Shown piece after piece: positions 48,026-59,870 of a DNA stretch of 64,000 bases (within the stretch, counting starts at the first letter, position 1; the number at the start of each line of letters is the position of its first letter). The notes below the pieces were generated by a model. The model saw nothing but the letters and a program-made list of their open reading frames with translations. It made no database searches and was not told the origin of the DNA. The position numbers and the translations under genes were made by a program. Source of the DNA: Dipteronia dyeriana (lineage: Eukaryota > Streptophyta > Magnoliopsida > Sapindales > Sapindaceae); assembly GCA_032871835.1 (NCBI GenBank), contig CM065296.1, forward strand, positions 15,888,001-15,952,000. Direction: 5' to 3'.

Positions 48026-49624
48026 TTGAATGAGGGTGTTAGGACTAGACATCAATTAGCAAATCAAATTAGTTACACATGCTACACCTCTCAAATTGAA
48101 CCCAAAAAGGTAGATGAAGCTTTAAGTGATGAGTTTTGGGTTCTTGCTATGCAAGAAGAGCTGAACCAATTTGAAAGAAATGAGGTTTGGACTCTAGTTC
48201 ATAGGCCTAAGAACACTAATGTAATAGGCACCAAGTGGGTCTATAGGAATAAATCAGATGAGGATGGCAACATTGTGTGGAACAAAGCTAGACTTGTTGC
48301 ACAAGGATACTCTCAAATTGAGGTTATCGACTTTGAGGAGACTTTTGCTCTTGTTGCCCGTTTAGAGTCCATTAGGCTTCTCTTATCCATGTCGTGTGTT
48401 CACAAATTTAAATTGTATCAAATGGATGTTAAGAGTGCCTTCCTCAATGGCGTCTTACAAGAGGAAGTGTTTGTTGAGCAACCTATGGGATTTGTGGATC
48501 CTCACCACCCCAATCATGTTTATCACCTCAAAAATGCGCTATATGGGTTGAAACAAGCACCGAGGGCTTGGTATGAGCGCCTCACTCTTTACCTTGTTGA
48601 TAATGACTACTCTAGAGGTAGTGTTGACAAGACTTTGTTCATCAAGTGCACTAAAGATAAGCTATTCATAGCTCAAATTTATGTTGATGACATTGTTTTT
48701 GGTTCCACCAACAACTTGAAAGTTCAACAATTTGTTGATGTCATGACTCATGAGTTTGAAATGAGCATGGTTGGTGAACTCAATTACTTCCTAGGCTTGC
48801 AAATCAAGCAAATGCATTATGGGATCTTCATATCCCAAGCTAAGTATGCCAAGAACCTAGTGAAGAAGTTTGGTCTTGAGAATGTCAAACATTGTGACAC
48901 ACCAATGAGTACCACTTTGAAACTTAGCAAGGATGCTAGTGGAAAAATTATGGATCAAAGTCTATATCGTGGCATGATAGGGAGCTTACTATACTTGACT
49001 GCTAGTAGTCCCGATATAGCTTTTAGTGTTGGTGTATGTGCTAGGTACCAAGCCAGTCCCAAGGAATCCCATATCTCCTCTGTGAAGAGAATCATTCGAT
49101 ATGTGAATGGGACATCCAACTATGCGATATGGTACTCTTTTGACACTAATACTAGTTTAGTTAGCTTTAGTGATGCAGATTGGGCAGGTAATTGTGATGA
49201 TAGGAAGAGTACATCAAGCGGTTTCTTCTTCCTAGGGAACAATCTTGTGTCTTGGTTTTCCAAGAAGCAAAATTCCATCTCATTATCCACAGCCGAGGCC
49301 GAGTATATAGCAGCTGGGAGTGCTTGCACACAACTCCTTTTGATGAAACAAATGCTTGTGGATTATGGCTTTGAGCAAGGTACTCTAAACCTTTATTGTG
49401 ATAACATAAGTGCCATCAATATTTCAAAAAATCTTGTCCAACATTCTAGAACTAAGCATATTGACATTATACATCATTTCATAAGAGAGCTAGTTGAGAG
49501 CAAATGCATTGCACTTGATCATGTTGGCACAAATGATCAACTAGCGTACTTGTTTACAAAACCATTAGATTCAACTAGGTTTAAATCTCTAAGTAGGTCT
49601 ATTGGGATTTTTCATATGCATTGA
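48026..49624 (+). CDS. Reverse transcriptase-RNase H of element B (Ty1/copia)
   Basis: 532 uninterrupted codons. The RT domain runs from about [11 protein letters not shown] (residue 54) through [23 protein letters not shown] and [15 protein letters not shown] to the catalytic [10 protein letters not shown]. RNase H follows: [31 protein letters not shown] and SRTKHIDI. The real frame begins slightly upstream of the first Met ([18 protein letters not shown]) and was joined to integrase before the frameshift. It copies the element's RNA into DNA. The catalytic residues I can check are present, so the enzyme part may still be functional if translated. No envelope-like gene follows. Confidence 0.93.
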   Translation: MNEGVRTRHQLANQISYTCYTSQIEPKKVDEALSDEFWVLAMQEELNQFERNEVWTLVHRPKNTNVIGTKWVYRNKSDEDGNIVWNKARLVAQGYSQIEVIDFEETFALVARLESIRLLLSMSCVHKFKLYQMDVKSAFLNGVLQEEVFVEQPMGFVDPHHPNHVYHLKNALYGLKQAPRAWYERLTLYLVDNDYSRGSVDKTLFIKCTKDKLFIAQIYVDDIVFGSTNNLKVQQFVDVMTHEFEMSMVGELNYFLGLQIKQMHYGIFISQAKYAKNLVKKFGLENVKHCDTPMSTTLKLSKDASGKIMDQSLYRGMIGSLLYLTASSPDIAFSVGVCARYQASPKESHISSVKRIIRYVNGTSNYAIWYSFDTNTSLVSFSDADWAGNCDDRKSTSSGFFFLGNNLVSWFSKKQNSISLSTAEAEYIAAGSACTQLLLMKQMLVDYGFEQGTLNLYCDNISAINISKNLVQHSRTKHIDIIHHFIRELVESKCIALDHVGTNDQLAYLFTKPLDSTRFKSLSRSIGIFHMH

Positions 49625-50848
49625 TGGGTTTTGGTGGTTGACCCCATATGGGGAGCTCAAGCAAATAGAGCGAATTTGCATCTTAATAAGCAAATAATTG
49701 TTCAATTTTATGCTCTTTAATTAATTGCTTGAGTATCTTGGATTCATATATTATTATATGTCTTTTTATTCAATAAGTGTGTTTTTGCCTTATTTGAAAT
49801 GCATGTCTCATTTATGTTCAAACATGTATTTTTGGACTAGGAAACTTGATTGGGAAGTACATTTGATCGACCCAAAGTTTATCTCCATGCTTGTGAAAAC
49901 TTGATCTTGACATGCTTAGAGTGTTATGGATGATGAATTTATTGAATACTTACAAAATGATTGCAAATCTGTGTGCAAGTGTCTTTTGAGACTTCATTCG
50001 ATAAGGATATTGTATCAATTTCAAGATTTTTCACATTCCTATAGTCTCTCTCTCTTTACTTGATTGAATAAGGCTACTATCATACGGGCATCTTGGCCTG
50101 AAAAATCTAATAGGGCGCAATAATCGCTCATGTCTTGTTCAACTTGTAAAGTTTGATAGTTGCTCTTATGTTTTTGGTTGAACTATATCTTGTTTTCCAT
50201 TGTCAATTTGGTGCATATTGGTTTGACTTCTCTTGGAACCTCATGTGTTATTTTCCTTTGCCAAATACCATGATTTTGGAAGTTGATGTTGCATATATTT
50301 CATTCAAGGGAAAATCTTTCGCACATGTTCCAATCAATAAAACTTCCATGAATTTCTGTCTCTCTTAATTAACCTGCATAAAGTTGTTGTATATGATTAT
50401 GCATTTACATTGCAAATATCTCTCTTTGCTGCAGCATCCCGGTTGGGAAATACTCATTTGCCTATCTTGTGACAAAAAGGGGGAATAGTGTTGGATTTAA
50501 AGGGAGTTGATATTGGCATGTTTTAAGGGGAGATTGACCTATTGTGAGGGAGTTGGGCCTATTTAAGGGGAGCATTTACTTTGTACATTGTTGATTACAT
50601 GTTACTTGTTTCTATTTTATGCAAATTGCACTTGTTTTTATTTTTCTTGATCCCTCTCATACACTTGTCTTGGAAAGTGTAGTTATTCATTTTGTAGGGA
50701 TTATCATGCTACAAGAGATGAAAGATTTGAAGATTTAGCTTTAGGTATCTCTTGTAACATAGAATGGTTGTTTGTTGACCTCTTGTTTGTTTCTTGTTAT
50801 TCGTTGTGAGGATACTTTGTAAGTGAGTGGTTTCGTCACGAAATAGCC
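49625..50848 (+). other. Post-pol non-coding region of element B
   Basis: Begins with a conserved GACCCCATATGGGGAGCTCA stretch also kept in element C. No ORF longer than ~70 codons and no env-like protein. It ends at the polypurine tract AAAGGGGGAGAT (50,849-50,860). Confidence 0.7.
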
Positions 50849-50860
50849 AAAGGGGGAGAT

Positions 50861-52395
50861 TGTAAGTTCCTCGGTTTTTTGATTGGCTTATTTCGTTGAC
50901 AACCACATTTTGGGATCAATATGTAAGGATAGTTTAGGGCTTCATTGTTCGTAACCAAGCTCAAGCATAAAAGGTAAAATCACTTGCTTAACTTTTTTGA
51001 AGAGATTTAGTGCACACACTCACACTCATTCATTCTGTTTTAATTATCTTGCTTACATGCTTATTTGCCATTTAGAGTGCCTTGTGTGTCTTATTTTTTA
51101 TTTGAGTGTGAATGTATGTTTGTGCCTTAGAAAGAGGAGTTTTTCCTCTTTACCGCAGTCTAGACAGCTCCCTGTGCAGTGCCCACGCCGCAGCCTGCAC
51201 AGCGGTGTTTGGCAGAGGATGTGCGCTGTGTCTACCACGGTCTGTGCTTGTTACCTATGCCGCGGTCTCCCAAACGGAGTTTCACAGAGGATGCATGCTA
51301 TCCAGACCACGGTCTGTGCACGCTGCATGCACAGCGGTCTCCAGAGTGGAGTTGTCCAGACGATGCACCGCTCTCTGTGCCGCGGTCTAGACACTTGCCT
51401 GGACCACGGTACAGCCAGTGGTCCTGACACGTTTTGGTTGTCTTTCTTCGAAAATGACATAATTTCACTTCAGGCTTCATATATATACATTATCTTCTTC
51501 CCAACTCAATTTTGAGAGCTTCTAAACCTATTTTTGAGAGAGAGATATTGTTCTTTAGAGAGAGAAGCTCCAAGAAGCCATTTTTACTCAACCAAACTTC
51601 ATCTCATGATCATCTAGCTTCATTCTAGGATCATTCAAGTATGAAGCATCATCTTCTTCTTGACTATGTATCTTCTACATGCTCTAGACTTCATAGTTTC
51701 AATACAAAGACATGTATGCCTAGGGTTTTGGTCTTTATTGCATATTAAATGCTTGTTTGAATGTTTAATTGCTTTTATGACATGCTTATGTATTGATTGT
51801 TGGTTGAGATGCATTAATTTGTGATAGCTTGCATTTAGGATGATTTTACCCTTCTAGCTAATTCTTCTTGCCTTTGAATTTAGAACATTGATATCTAGGA
51901 TTTGCTTTAATTGTCATTATTAATCCTAGATAAGCATGAATGTATTGACCTACCATTTTTGCATACTGAATATTCTTGCATATTCACTTAGGTTTCCATT
52001 ATCTCTTCATTGTTGTTTTAGCTTGTGGCTAAGTGGTTAGTGCACAAGGCTAGTGATCCAAAATCACTATTAAGGCTCGTTGGGTAGAGTGAAATTGTTA
52101 GTAACTGGAGGGTTAGACGGGAGGTCAACCTAGGTTTTAAACTTCTACTTAAATGTGGATTTTGAGGATCGAGGGTGGTGCCCTAAATAGCCCGTGGTTT
52201 TTCCCATTTGGAGGGTTTGCCACGTATATTTTCCATGTTGTTATTGTTTTATGTTTGCTGTCATTTAATTGAGCATTTAAGTAGAATGAGGTTGAATTGT
52301 TATAATTGATTAATTCGTAAAATTGGTAATCTGTCGAATCAAAACCTATTCAGCCCTCCTCTAGGTTATAGATACACACTTTCTAGGGAATTTTA
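50861..52395 (+). repeat. 3' LTR of element B
   Basis: Starts TGTAAGTTCC; the GC-rich repeated module is at 51,151-51,430; TATA box CATATATATAC at 51,479-51,488; poly-C position reduced to CCC; the terminus reads TTTTA where CA is expected, so the final CA appears mutated. Short overlapping open frames in the GC-rich module are compositional. Confidence 0.88.
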
Positions 52396-53308
52396 GAGAG
52401 GGAAAGAATGAATCAAAAAGACCAAAATAGCCTCCTTTGTTATTGCTTCCCCGAGATGGCACGTGGGTATCTCAGGGCAGTAAGGAGTTGCAGTCCAGAT
52501 GACCACGTGCCATCTTGGGCTTGCACCAATGATTGGCCTTTGGCCATGGTGCAACTCCCTTGCACTTCCCTCGCGTTCTTTAACCGTTCTCCGGCCTCCT
52601 AACTCGAAATTCAAATCCGTTTATGGATTACTAACCGTAACTTTCTCATGGACATGGACATATAAAATTCTCAACCCAAAAAATAATAATTTGACTCGAT
52701 ATATGAAGACGAAGACAATGTATGTAACATGAGTTGAAAGTGTAGTATCTTTTGACTTAGAACTTGAAATCAATAGTATGAGTAACCGAAATGACTAGAA
52801 CTCTATCAAGAGTGATTTAAGACTAAATTCAAGTTCAATATCCATGTTATACAAATATATGTACAAACAAACACAATTCACACTAGAATGCAAACTACAT
52901 AGAGATAGTCTACAATCTTCAAGTGTGTGAATGTGTTATACATGGAGTACAATGATGTAGGGACACATATGAATGAATTGTTTGTGTGTGCCTATAATGG
53001 TTCACAACGATGCAGGGACACATATGAATGAATTGTTTGTGTGTGCCTATAATGGTGCACAACGATGCAGGGACACAAATGTATGAATTGTGTGTGTGTG
53101 GCTAAGCCTTGTAAGAGAAAGATAAGGTCTTAGTATACCTTTGTAGAACCATATTGCATTCTTTCTCTTTGAAGACTTTGAACTTATTTTTGACTTGTTG
53201 CTCATTCTTCTTTGAAGCTTGAATCATCATGAATTTAAACAACTAAATCTTTATAAGTAAACATTATTTTGATATGGAATTAATGACAACATAAACTAAA
53301 ACCTAACA
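52396..53308 (-). repeat. 5' LTR of element A, second part
   Basis: Continues homology to 38,277-39,180: the GC-rich palindrome (52,440-52,560), the GTGTGTG microrepeats with one extra ~60-bp unit (52,920-53,100), ending AAACCTAACA followed by the TSD ACTCA. Confidence 0.9.
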
Positions 53309-53780
53309 ACTCACTCTCATGCATGTTTTATTCATCTTGTATTACAGCTTAATTGCTTACATGTGTGCTTTACTATCCTATATCTTCCTTGCTTGTTTGG
53401 TGTGTTTTTTTGTCTTGCTTAAGTCTCTTGAAAATCCCTTGAAAAATCAAGTGGGTATGCTTATTTTGAAGCCTCTATAGGTAAAGTCTCCCATGGAGAA
53501 CCTTCAGTGGGTTCCGTGGGACATGTTTCCATGGGTCCCTCCCTTAGAGTCACCCACATAAAGCCTTCCTGGCTTTTCCATACAAGTCTCCACTGGAGCC
53601 TCCGACGAAAAATGTGAATTTTGGGTAGTTTAGTTTTCACATGGTGTCATTTTTCCACCATATAAATTCATCATCTTCTTCACTATTCATACCTAGAGCC
53701 CTGAAATTCATATCTTTAGTGAGAGAAATTGACTCCAAGAGAGTGAGAGCTCCAAGAACTTCAACAACTTGTGTAAACAT
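53309..53780 (+). mobile_element. LTR F, right part, truncated
   Basis: After the second ACTCA, homology with the element E LTR (from 60,900) resumes: CTCATGCATGTT, then a GC-rich module (53,470-53,600), TATAAAT at 53,661 and GGAAATTGACTCC-type text, stopping near 53,780. Confidence 0.8.
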
Positions 53781-54640
53781 GTCGCTCCAAGAATTAGACT
53801 GTATTGCTTTGTACTAATATATATATGTTGAGGTTCATACTCTGCCCATCATGATTGCAGACTTGTGTAAACATGTCGCTTAAAAGTCTTTTGGTAGAAT
53901 TGAAGTTGGTCAGATGCTTGAGCTATCTCACAGCTTATTAGGGTTTTGAGCACGAGTGTGACAAGGTTACATTATTTAAATATATAAATATTATTAATAT
54001 CACGATACAATAAAAAAAAGTCTATCATGTGTAACGTGGTGACATCATTGAACTTTTCCATATGAAGATTTTTATTCACATGTACAAGGACAATGTGCAT
54101 TGGTTCTTGTTGGTGATAAATGTTTCAATGAAAAAAGCTGAAGTCTTGGATAGCCTACCCATGAATGAGCATAATGAATAAAGAATATAGTCGGAAAAAG
54201 AGTTGTGCGTATCCAGAAATAAGTAAATTTACTCAAGAATAAATTTGTTAATTTAAATTTTGTCATATGTAGCTTGCATTAATTGGCTGGTACTTTTCTG
54301 AAATCCACAGTTTAAATTTGGAGTTCAAATCCTTTACTGTCGAAGCATATGTTGAATGCCCAAAACATCCTAATAGTTTTTATTTTGGTGTATTCCTGAT
54401 CAACAATTATGTGTATGGTTCCAATAGATGGTTTAATGAGAGTAATGTATGTGGATTATGTCTTCCTCTTTAAAAGACAATAGATTATTATTTTTTTCCT
54501 GTGATAACCACTTTTATACTTTAACTCTTACTATATTTACATCGATTATAGTACAACTCTAAACCAGTTTAAAAATTTTAAAACATAAAAGTTTTTGGTT
54601 CAATTTGGTTTTTGTTTTCTAACGCCGAATTGAACCGTTA
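53781..54640. other. Unassigned spacer
   Basis: No gene recognised. A 20-bp direct repeat (ACTTGTGTAAACATGTCGCT at 53,767 and 53,861) overlaps its start. Confidence 0.45.
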
Positions 54641-54649
54641 TGAACTGCC

Positions 54650-55657
54650 TATATAAGTGAAAATATAAAACCCCCTAACCCATTCTAGGTTTCTAGTTTC
54701 TTTCTCCCAGACATTAGTTGACTGCCTCTCTGTTCTCTCAACTCTCAAGAGTCAAGTCTCTCTCCGATCTCGTTCTTCAACAACTTCCAAAGCTCCTGTC
54801 TCTTTCCAATGACTTAGTCTCTCTCATCTCGTTCATCTCCGGCCAAGGTTTGTTACTTTGTCTTCTTTTTCTATTTTTTTTTCTTGTCTTCTTTCACGTC
54901 TTGTCACTTTGTTTTCTATGAATTTATAGATTAGTAAATATCTTTCTCGTTTTTTAGCTCTTCTCCAACGAAAGCTTCAACGAGATTGGATATTTGTTAG
55001 TTGACATCTTCTTATTCTTATTCTTTTGTTGCTGCTGGTTTCGTCAACTCAATAAATGTTTAAACTTTTCTTTCTTTCTTTTTTCTTAAATAGTTAAATT
55101 TAGGAGTCCATATCATTTAATAGTTTTTTTTTTTAAATGTTGTATAATTCTTTCTCACTCTGGGAGATTTTGACTTTGAGGATATATTTTTTTCTTTTAT
55201 TTTCTACTAAAACAAACAAGATTAATACAATCCTGCTACGCTTGTCTGGTTTAGCTTTAGTTTCAATTTAAATATTATAAGCTTTGAATATAAACTAATA
55301 AGCTATAGTGACGATAAAATAACAAGAAGATTTGAATATAAGCTTTTCTGTGTTTCAACTTTGGTTTGATGGTGTTGTTCTGCCACCTGTTTTTTCTGGG
55401 ATGTTTTAGCTTTTGCACTATTTGTGTTGGGTTCAAGTTTTTGGTATGTTATATTCTTTTTGTTTCTGATCCTTTTGTTTTTTCATTGTTTAAAAAACCA
55501 TTTAATTGATATTCAAAAAAAAAACTTTGAAAGTCCAACATTGAACAACAAGCAAACAACTCTTCACTCCAGTCTCTTTTGAGTCTTGAAAATGATATGC
55601 ATACATTATTTTTGTACATGCAGGTGGACTGACTGAAATTCCCATTACCACTTATTG
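54650..55657 (+). other. Possible 5' end of a pol II gene, cut off by an LTR
   Basis: TATATAA (54,650-54,656) is followed after ~30 bp by a CT-rich leader like a plant 5' UTR. A possible donor (CCAAG then GTTTGT, 54,847) opens a T-rich stretch ending in a branch-like region and TTTGTACATGCAG (55,623). About 34 bp of possible exon follow before LTR D starts. No start codon with coding sequence is identifiable. It could be the 5' UTR and first intron of a host or transposon gene. Confidence 0.3.
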
Positions 55658-58600
55658 TGTTAAATATACAGGGGGGGGGGGGGGGGTTGAATATGTATAT
55701 AATTAAATTCTTTCCACTTTTATTTACATAATAAAATTTTACATGGGTTGATTACACAACCACCGACAAACTATCTTTCGCTAGATTATATAGTGTACAC
55801 CCTCAAGTGATCAAATCACATAATCCACCCTATTGGATCATCCCACTCTAACATACTCTTAGGTCTTCTAATGAAAGACTTGCCTATTTCCTATCCAATA
55901 CACATAACACGCCTCTAGAAAGTTTCCATGCTTAATTATATGGATCACCCCGATCTTAGTTAAGACTTCCTTGTTGAACTATCCAGATCACCCCGATCTT
56001 AGTTAAGACTTTCTTACTTAACTATCTGAATCACCCTAATCCTAGTTAAGACTTATTGCTTAACTATTCGAATCTTCACAATCCTAGTTAAGACTTCTTG
56101 CTCAATTTAAAACTTTAAACTCTAACAAAAGACTTCCACATTTTAAAAGGCAATGATCTAAGTGTAGTGCAAACATGCAAGTATGATGGGAACACAAGCA
56201 AATAGAGTGTAAGAACCACAATTTTATGATTTCTTATATAATGACAAATCACATTGGGAATTCAATGTGTAATGGGTAGCTTAGGCTTTTGATGACAAGC
56301 GTCCAAGATCTTGTGAGCTTCAAGAGGTAGTTCACTTGTGCTTATTTCTTATTAAAGAGATTTAGTTGCACACACTCACATTTTATATATATGCATTTAC
56401 ATTGACATGGATTTATTAATGTACACACACACACTTACATGTATTTGAGTTGTTGCATGTGTCTTCATGCATTTCATTCTTAGTTTTAAGTGTGGTTGTT
56501 ATGTGTTTAATTCGTATTCAGCTGTTTGATCGGATACATCTACACTTGCACAATGGTGTGCTTGTTTTAGCACATTGAGTGACCATTTGAGGAGGTCCCA
56601 CCCTTCTCTTAGTTTGGTCTTTGCTCACATGGTTTTATTCCAAGAGTTTGGGCATTATTGTTAAAGTCTAAATCTGAACTTTGGTCACTCATTTGACCAT
56701 AACTCTTTCTATAGAAATCTAAATCTTCTTTTGTAAATTGAACTAGAAAGTAGGCTTCCATACCTTTCCAACGGTATATTATACGAAAGGTTTGAATATC
56801 ATTTGGTTATGTTTTGGGTAGCTCGAATCTGGAGCTATTATGCTGTAGCGTTTTTTCCGAGAGCAAAGCAACCCTAAGGCGACCTCACTTCCAAGTCACT
56901 TTTTCAAGCATATTTTGGCTCCCAAACCCGACAGCAAAGCCACCTTGAAGTGACCTATCATTTAGGTCGCCCTAAGGTAGCTTCTAACGCCCGAAAATCA
57001 TTTTTTTTCTCTCCTAAAATGACATAGTTTGATTTGGACTCTATATATACATCATCTTATTCCTTATTTAGACCTAGAACTCCAAATTTCCAGATTTTGG
57101 TGAGAGAAAGAGTTCCCTGGTGAAAGAATGCACCAAGATTGATTCTTTGAATCTCAAACCCAAACACCCATCATTCTTGCATGAAAAAAACATCATCTAG
57201 CTTCATCTAGGATATTTCTAAGTATGTGTCTTCATCAACACATGTAACTTGGTAAGTAGAACACCATTTTCCTCATTCTTGTGTTCTATCTTAACAAGAT
57301 ATCTCTTTTATAACTTATATGCCTCTAGATTAGGATTTCTATTATAAGTAGAGATTTTTGTTGATGTTTGGGTTGTTGTATTGTGATAGCTAACATATAG
57401 GTCATATTTGTCTCTAGCTAATTAGGTCATATTAATTTCATTTTGATGATTTCATTAATGACCATGCCATGCTTAATGACAACATATGTTGAAATAGCTT
57501 TGTTTGATAACTAGGATATAATGTTGCATAACTATATCTAGTTAAGTCTTTATGAGCATTCATTTAGACATTGATATCTAGGAATTGTACTTAGTGACAT
57601 ACTTGAATTCCTAGATAAGCATTTAGTGTTTTGCCTAGCATTATTTGCATTTAGAATATTTTTACATATTCATATAGGTTGTTGATCTCTTCATTGAGAA
57701 TTAAGTCTTGTGGCTATCGGTGTGTAGTGCACAAGCAATTCAAGTCTTCCAACCAAGGGTAGGTTGGCAAGCAATTGGTCGAGTATCCACTGTAAAAGGC
57801 CCGAGGGGTAGAGTAGGAGGTGCTCACACCAAGAGTAGTGTACCAGGGAATATCACTAGGGATTGAACCAAGAGTGGTGAGTTGTAGTGGCCATAGCCTG
57901 AGGTTGTCGAGAGTGAGAGTCCAAGTATCACTTGAGGGAGTAACTTTTTACTCATATAGTGGATTTCTGTGATCGAGTGTGGCTCACTTAATAGCCCGTG
58001 GTTTTTTTCCCCTTTGGAAGGGTTTTCCATGTATACATCTTGTGTTATTTATATTTCCGCACTTTACACTTGATATTGTATGTTTGTTTTGTTGGTGAAT
58101 TTTGAATATTGACCAATCAAGAAAAATTGGTAATTGACTTGATTAAAACCTATGTAACTCCATAAAGAATCAGTATTGAACAAATCAAGCTCATAAACAA
58201 ATGTAACTAATCCTTATCTCATGTGATTAGAAGTCTAGATTACGCAATCAAGATCACTCTAAAAAATATTTGGATATTTAAAACATGTCAATCAAGGCTA
58301 GAATAATAAATTTGCAACAAAAACACAAAACTAGATTTGAAATCAAGTGATCAAATCAACACTTGAAATTATCAATATTTTCACTCAAATAAGAACTAGA
58401 TTTGAATAATAGAAATCACAATCAAAATACTATAGCTCTAGAACATGTGACTAAAATCTAGAAATCAACAATCAAGATTAAACACAGTTTTCTAGATTCA
58501 AGTTCATGTTCATCAAAATTAGCTAGAAATATATTCAATTAAAAATCACAAAGGCTAATTTCAAAAGTCACTTAGACAAGTCCAAAACTAGAATACAAAT

Positions 58601-59714
58601 CATTCTAAACACATTTCATATTGAAGTCAAGAGATTCACTAAATTGATCACAAGAAAAGTGTCAAGAATATGATTTACTTACAAAATGATGAACACTTGA
58701 TGAAGATCAAAAGAAATTAGAAAATATGTACTGCAATTAACTTAGAAACAACTTGGGACTTGTTTCTCTTTAAAATAAAATGAATTTTGGCTTTGAATCA
58801 CTAAAATTGTATTTAAAATGATTGAGATATAACAAAAACAAAATTGGACAAGTTAAAACAAATTCCATAGAATTTTTAATATATAAGAGAGTCAGCAATG
58901 TCACCATGCTACCTCAGCTCCCCATGGAGGTGCATGGCCTCCACGGCGGTAGAGGGGTGCTATTCCCGTGGAGGCCACATGCCTCCATGGGAGAGGGGAT
59001 GTTTTGGCAATTTGCCACCCCTCTTCCCCATTCTTCCCTTTCGCGCTCCTGTCGCGTTCTTCTACCGTTCTTTGGCCTCGAAACATAGAATTCAAATTTG
59101 TTTTCGGTTTATGAACTCTAAAGACTCGTAAAAATGGATGTCTATAAGTTTTTTATCAAAAACTTTAAATTCAACTCAATACACAAGGATAAAAACCATG
59201 TACGATAAACAAAGAAAGTTCTGTAACTTCCTACTCGGAACTCGAAAACTTATGAATGAGTAACCAAAATATTCAGAACTCAATAAAGAAAAATATGAGA
59301 ATATATTCAAGTATGAAATCATTAAAACATAAGCAAATAAATACAAGAACATACAAGTATGCCATTTCCCAGAGATAGTCATAGAACATGAAATTTTGTA
59401 AAAGTTGTCAATTTAAATCTAATGCATGTGCATACAATAATACGTGTGTGTATGTGTTATACCAAATGATCACAATGATGTCGGGACACAAATGTACACA
59501 ATGTGTGTGTACGTTTACGACTTGAAAGAGGAGAAAGAACCTCGATACCTTAACATCCAAGTTAGCATCTTTCCTCTGGAAGACTAACTTTGCATGAGAA
59601 GTTGATTTCCTTCTTTGAAGCTCATATCAAACACGAACCACCTAGGCAACTAATTAATACAAATGAATAGAGTTTTGTAATGGAATCAAGCCAACACAAA
59701 TCTAAAACCTAATA
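55658..59714 (-). mobile_element. LTR D (element A family), interrupted by a solo LTR
   Basis: On minus it starts TATTAGGTTTTAGATTTGTG (cf. element A TGTTAGGTTTTAG) with a polypurine-like AAAGGGGTAAAT just upstream, so it is the 3' LTR of a minus-strand element whose body lay to the right. It carries the G16 tract (55,671-55,686), a ~43-bp minisatellite (55,940-56,150), TATATAA-type text on minus (58,878-58,888) and a palindromic GC-rich module (58,915-59,000). The inserted LTR takes up 56,208-58,153. Confidence 0.8.
56208..58153 (+). mobile_element. Solo LTR of the element C/E family, 3'-truncated
   Basis: Starts TGTAAGAACCAC and follows the element C LTR in reverse complement (AATGGGTAGCTTAGG; AACGGTATATTATACG; GCCCGTGGTTTTTT) up to GATTAAAACCTAT, where the last ~60 bp, including the poly-C tract, are missing. 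TATA at 57,042-57,049 with a GC-richer module at 56,845-56,995 upstream. Confidence 0.82.
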
Positions 59715-59870
59715 ATTTACCCCTTTGGATATTTCATGACAAAACCTCAACCTCACCATACAATAATCGCTCAAATTTTTCTTATTGTGCAACACATTCA
59801 CACATCCTTACATTACAAAGAGTTTCTTAGACTGAAGTGTCTTCATGTCTTCAGGAGACTTTAAGAATCT
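59715..59870 (-). mobile_element. 3' interior stub of the element owning LTR D
   Basis: Begins with the polypurine tract (minus CCAAAGGGGTAAAT) and resembles the same region of elements A and C (TTTCATGAC; TTACATTACAA; CTTCATGTCTTCAGG). It is cut at 59,870 by LTR G. Confidence 0.65.

Larger units (their letters stand above)
45743..52395 (+). mobile_element. Copia element B nested in element A's LTR
   Basis: Plus-strand SIRE/Maximus-like element: truncated 5' LTR, primer site, a gag start fused to integrase, RT/RNase H, polypurine tract (50,849-50,860) and a 1,535-bp 3' LTR. About 620 bp of its 5' LTR and about 130 bp of the surrounding element A LTR are both missing at the left junction, suggesting one deletion across the border. 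The left TSD was therefore lost. Confidence 0.88.
36528..53308 (-). mobile_element. Copia element A, full length, gag plus PF20167-like ORF, with nested element B
   Basis: TSD ACTCA at 36,523-36,527 and 53,309-53,313. The 3' LTR is 36,528-39,180. The 5' LTR starts at 44,131, is broken by element B near 45,743, resumes near 52,396 and ends at 53,308. LTRs begin TGTTAGGTTTTAG and end TGTATTTTCA on minus. The interior (39,181-44,130) has a primer site, a long gag, an unassigned stretch, a PF20167-like ORF and a polypurine tract. No protease, integrase, RT or RNase H motif was found. Hence it is non-autonomous and depends on relatives for mobility. Confidence 0.93.

Noticed and set aside
49625..50848. 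Possible envelope-like gene after RT in a SIRE-type element
   Set aside because: I looked for a long third ORF with membrane segments; only short unrelated frames (71 codons at 50,153) are present.
51112..51515. Several overlapping open frames on both strands, Cys- and Arg-rich
   Set aside because: They lie in the GC-rich repeated module of an LTR; openness in many frames reflects composition and repetition.
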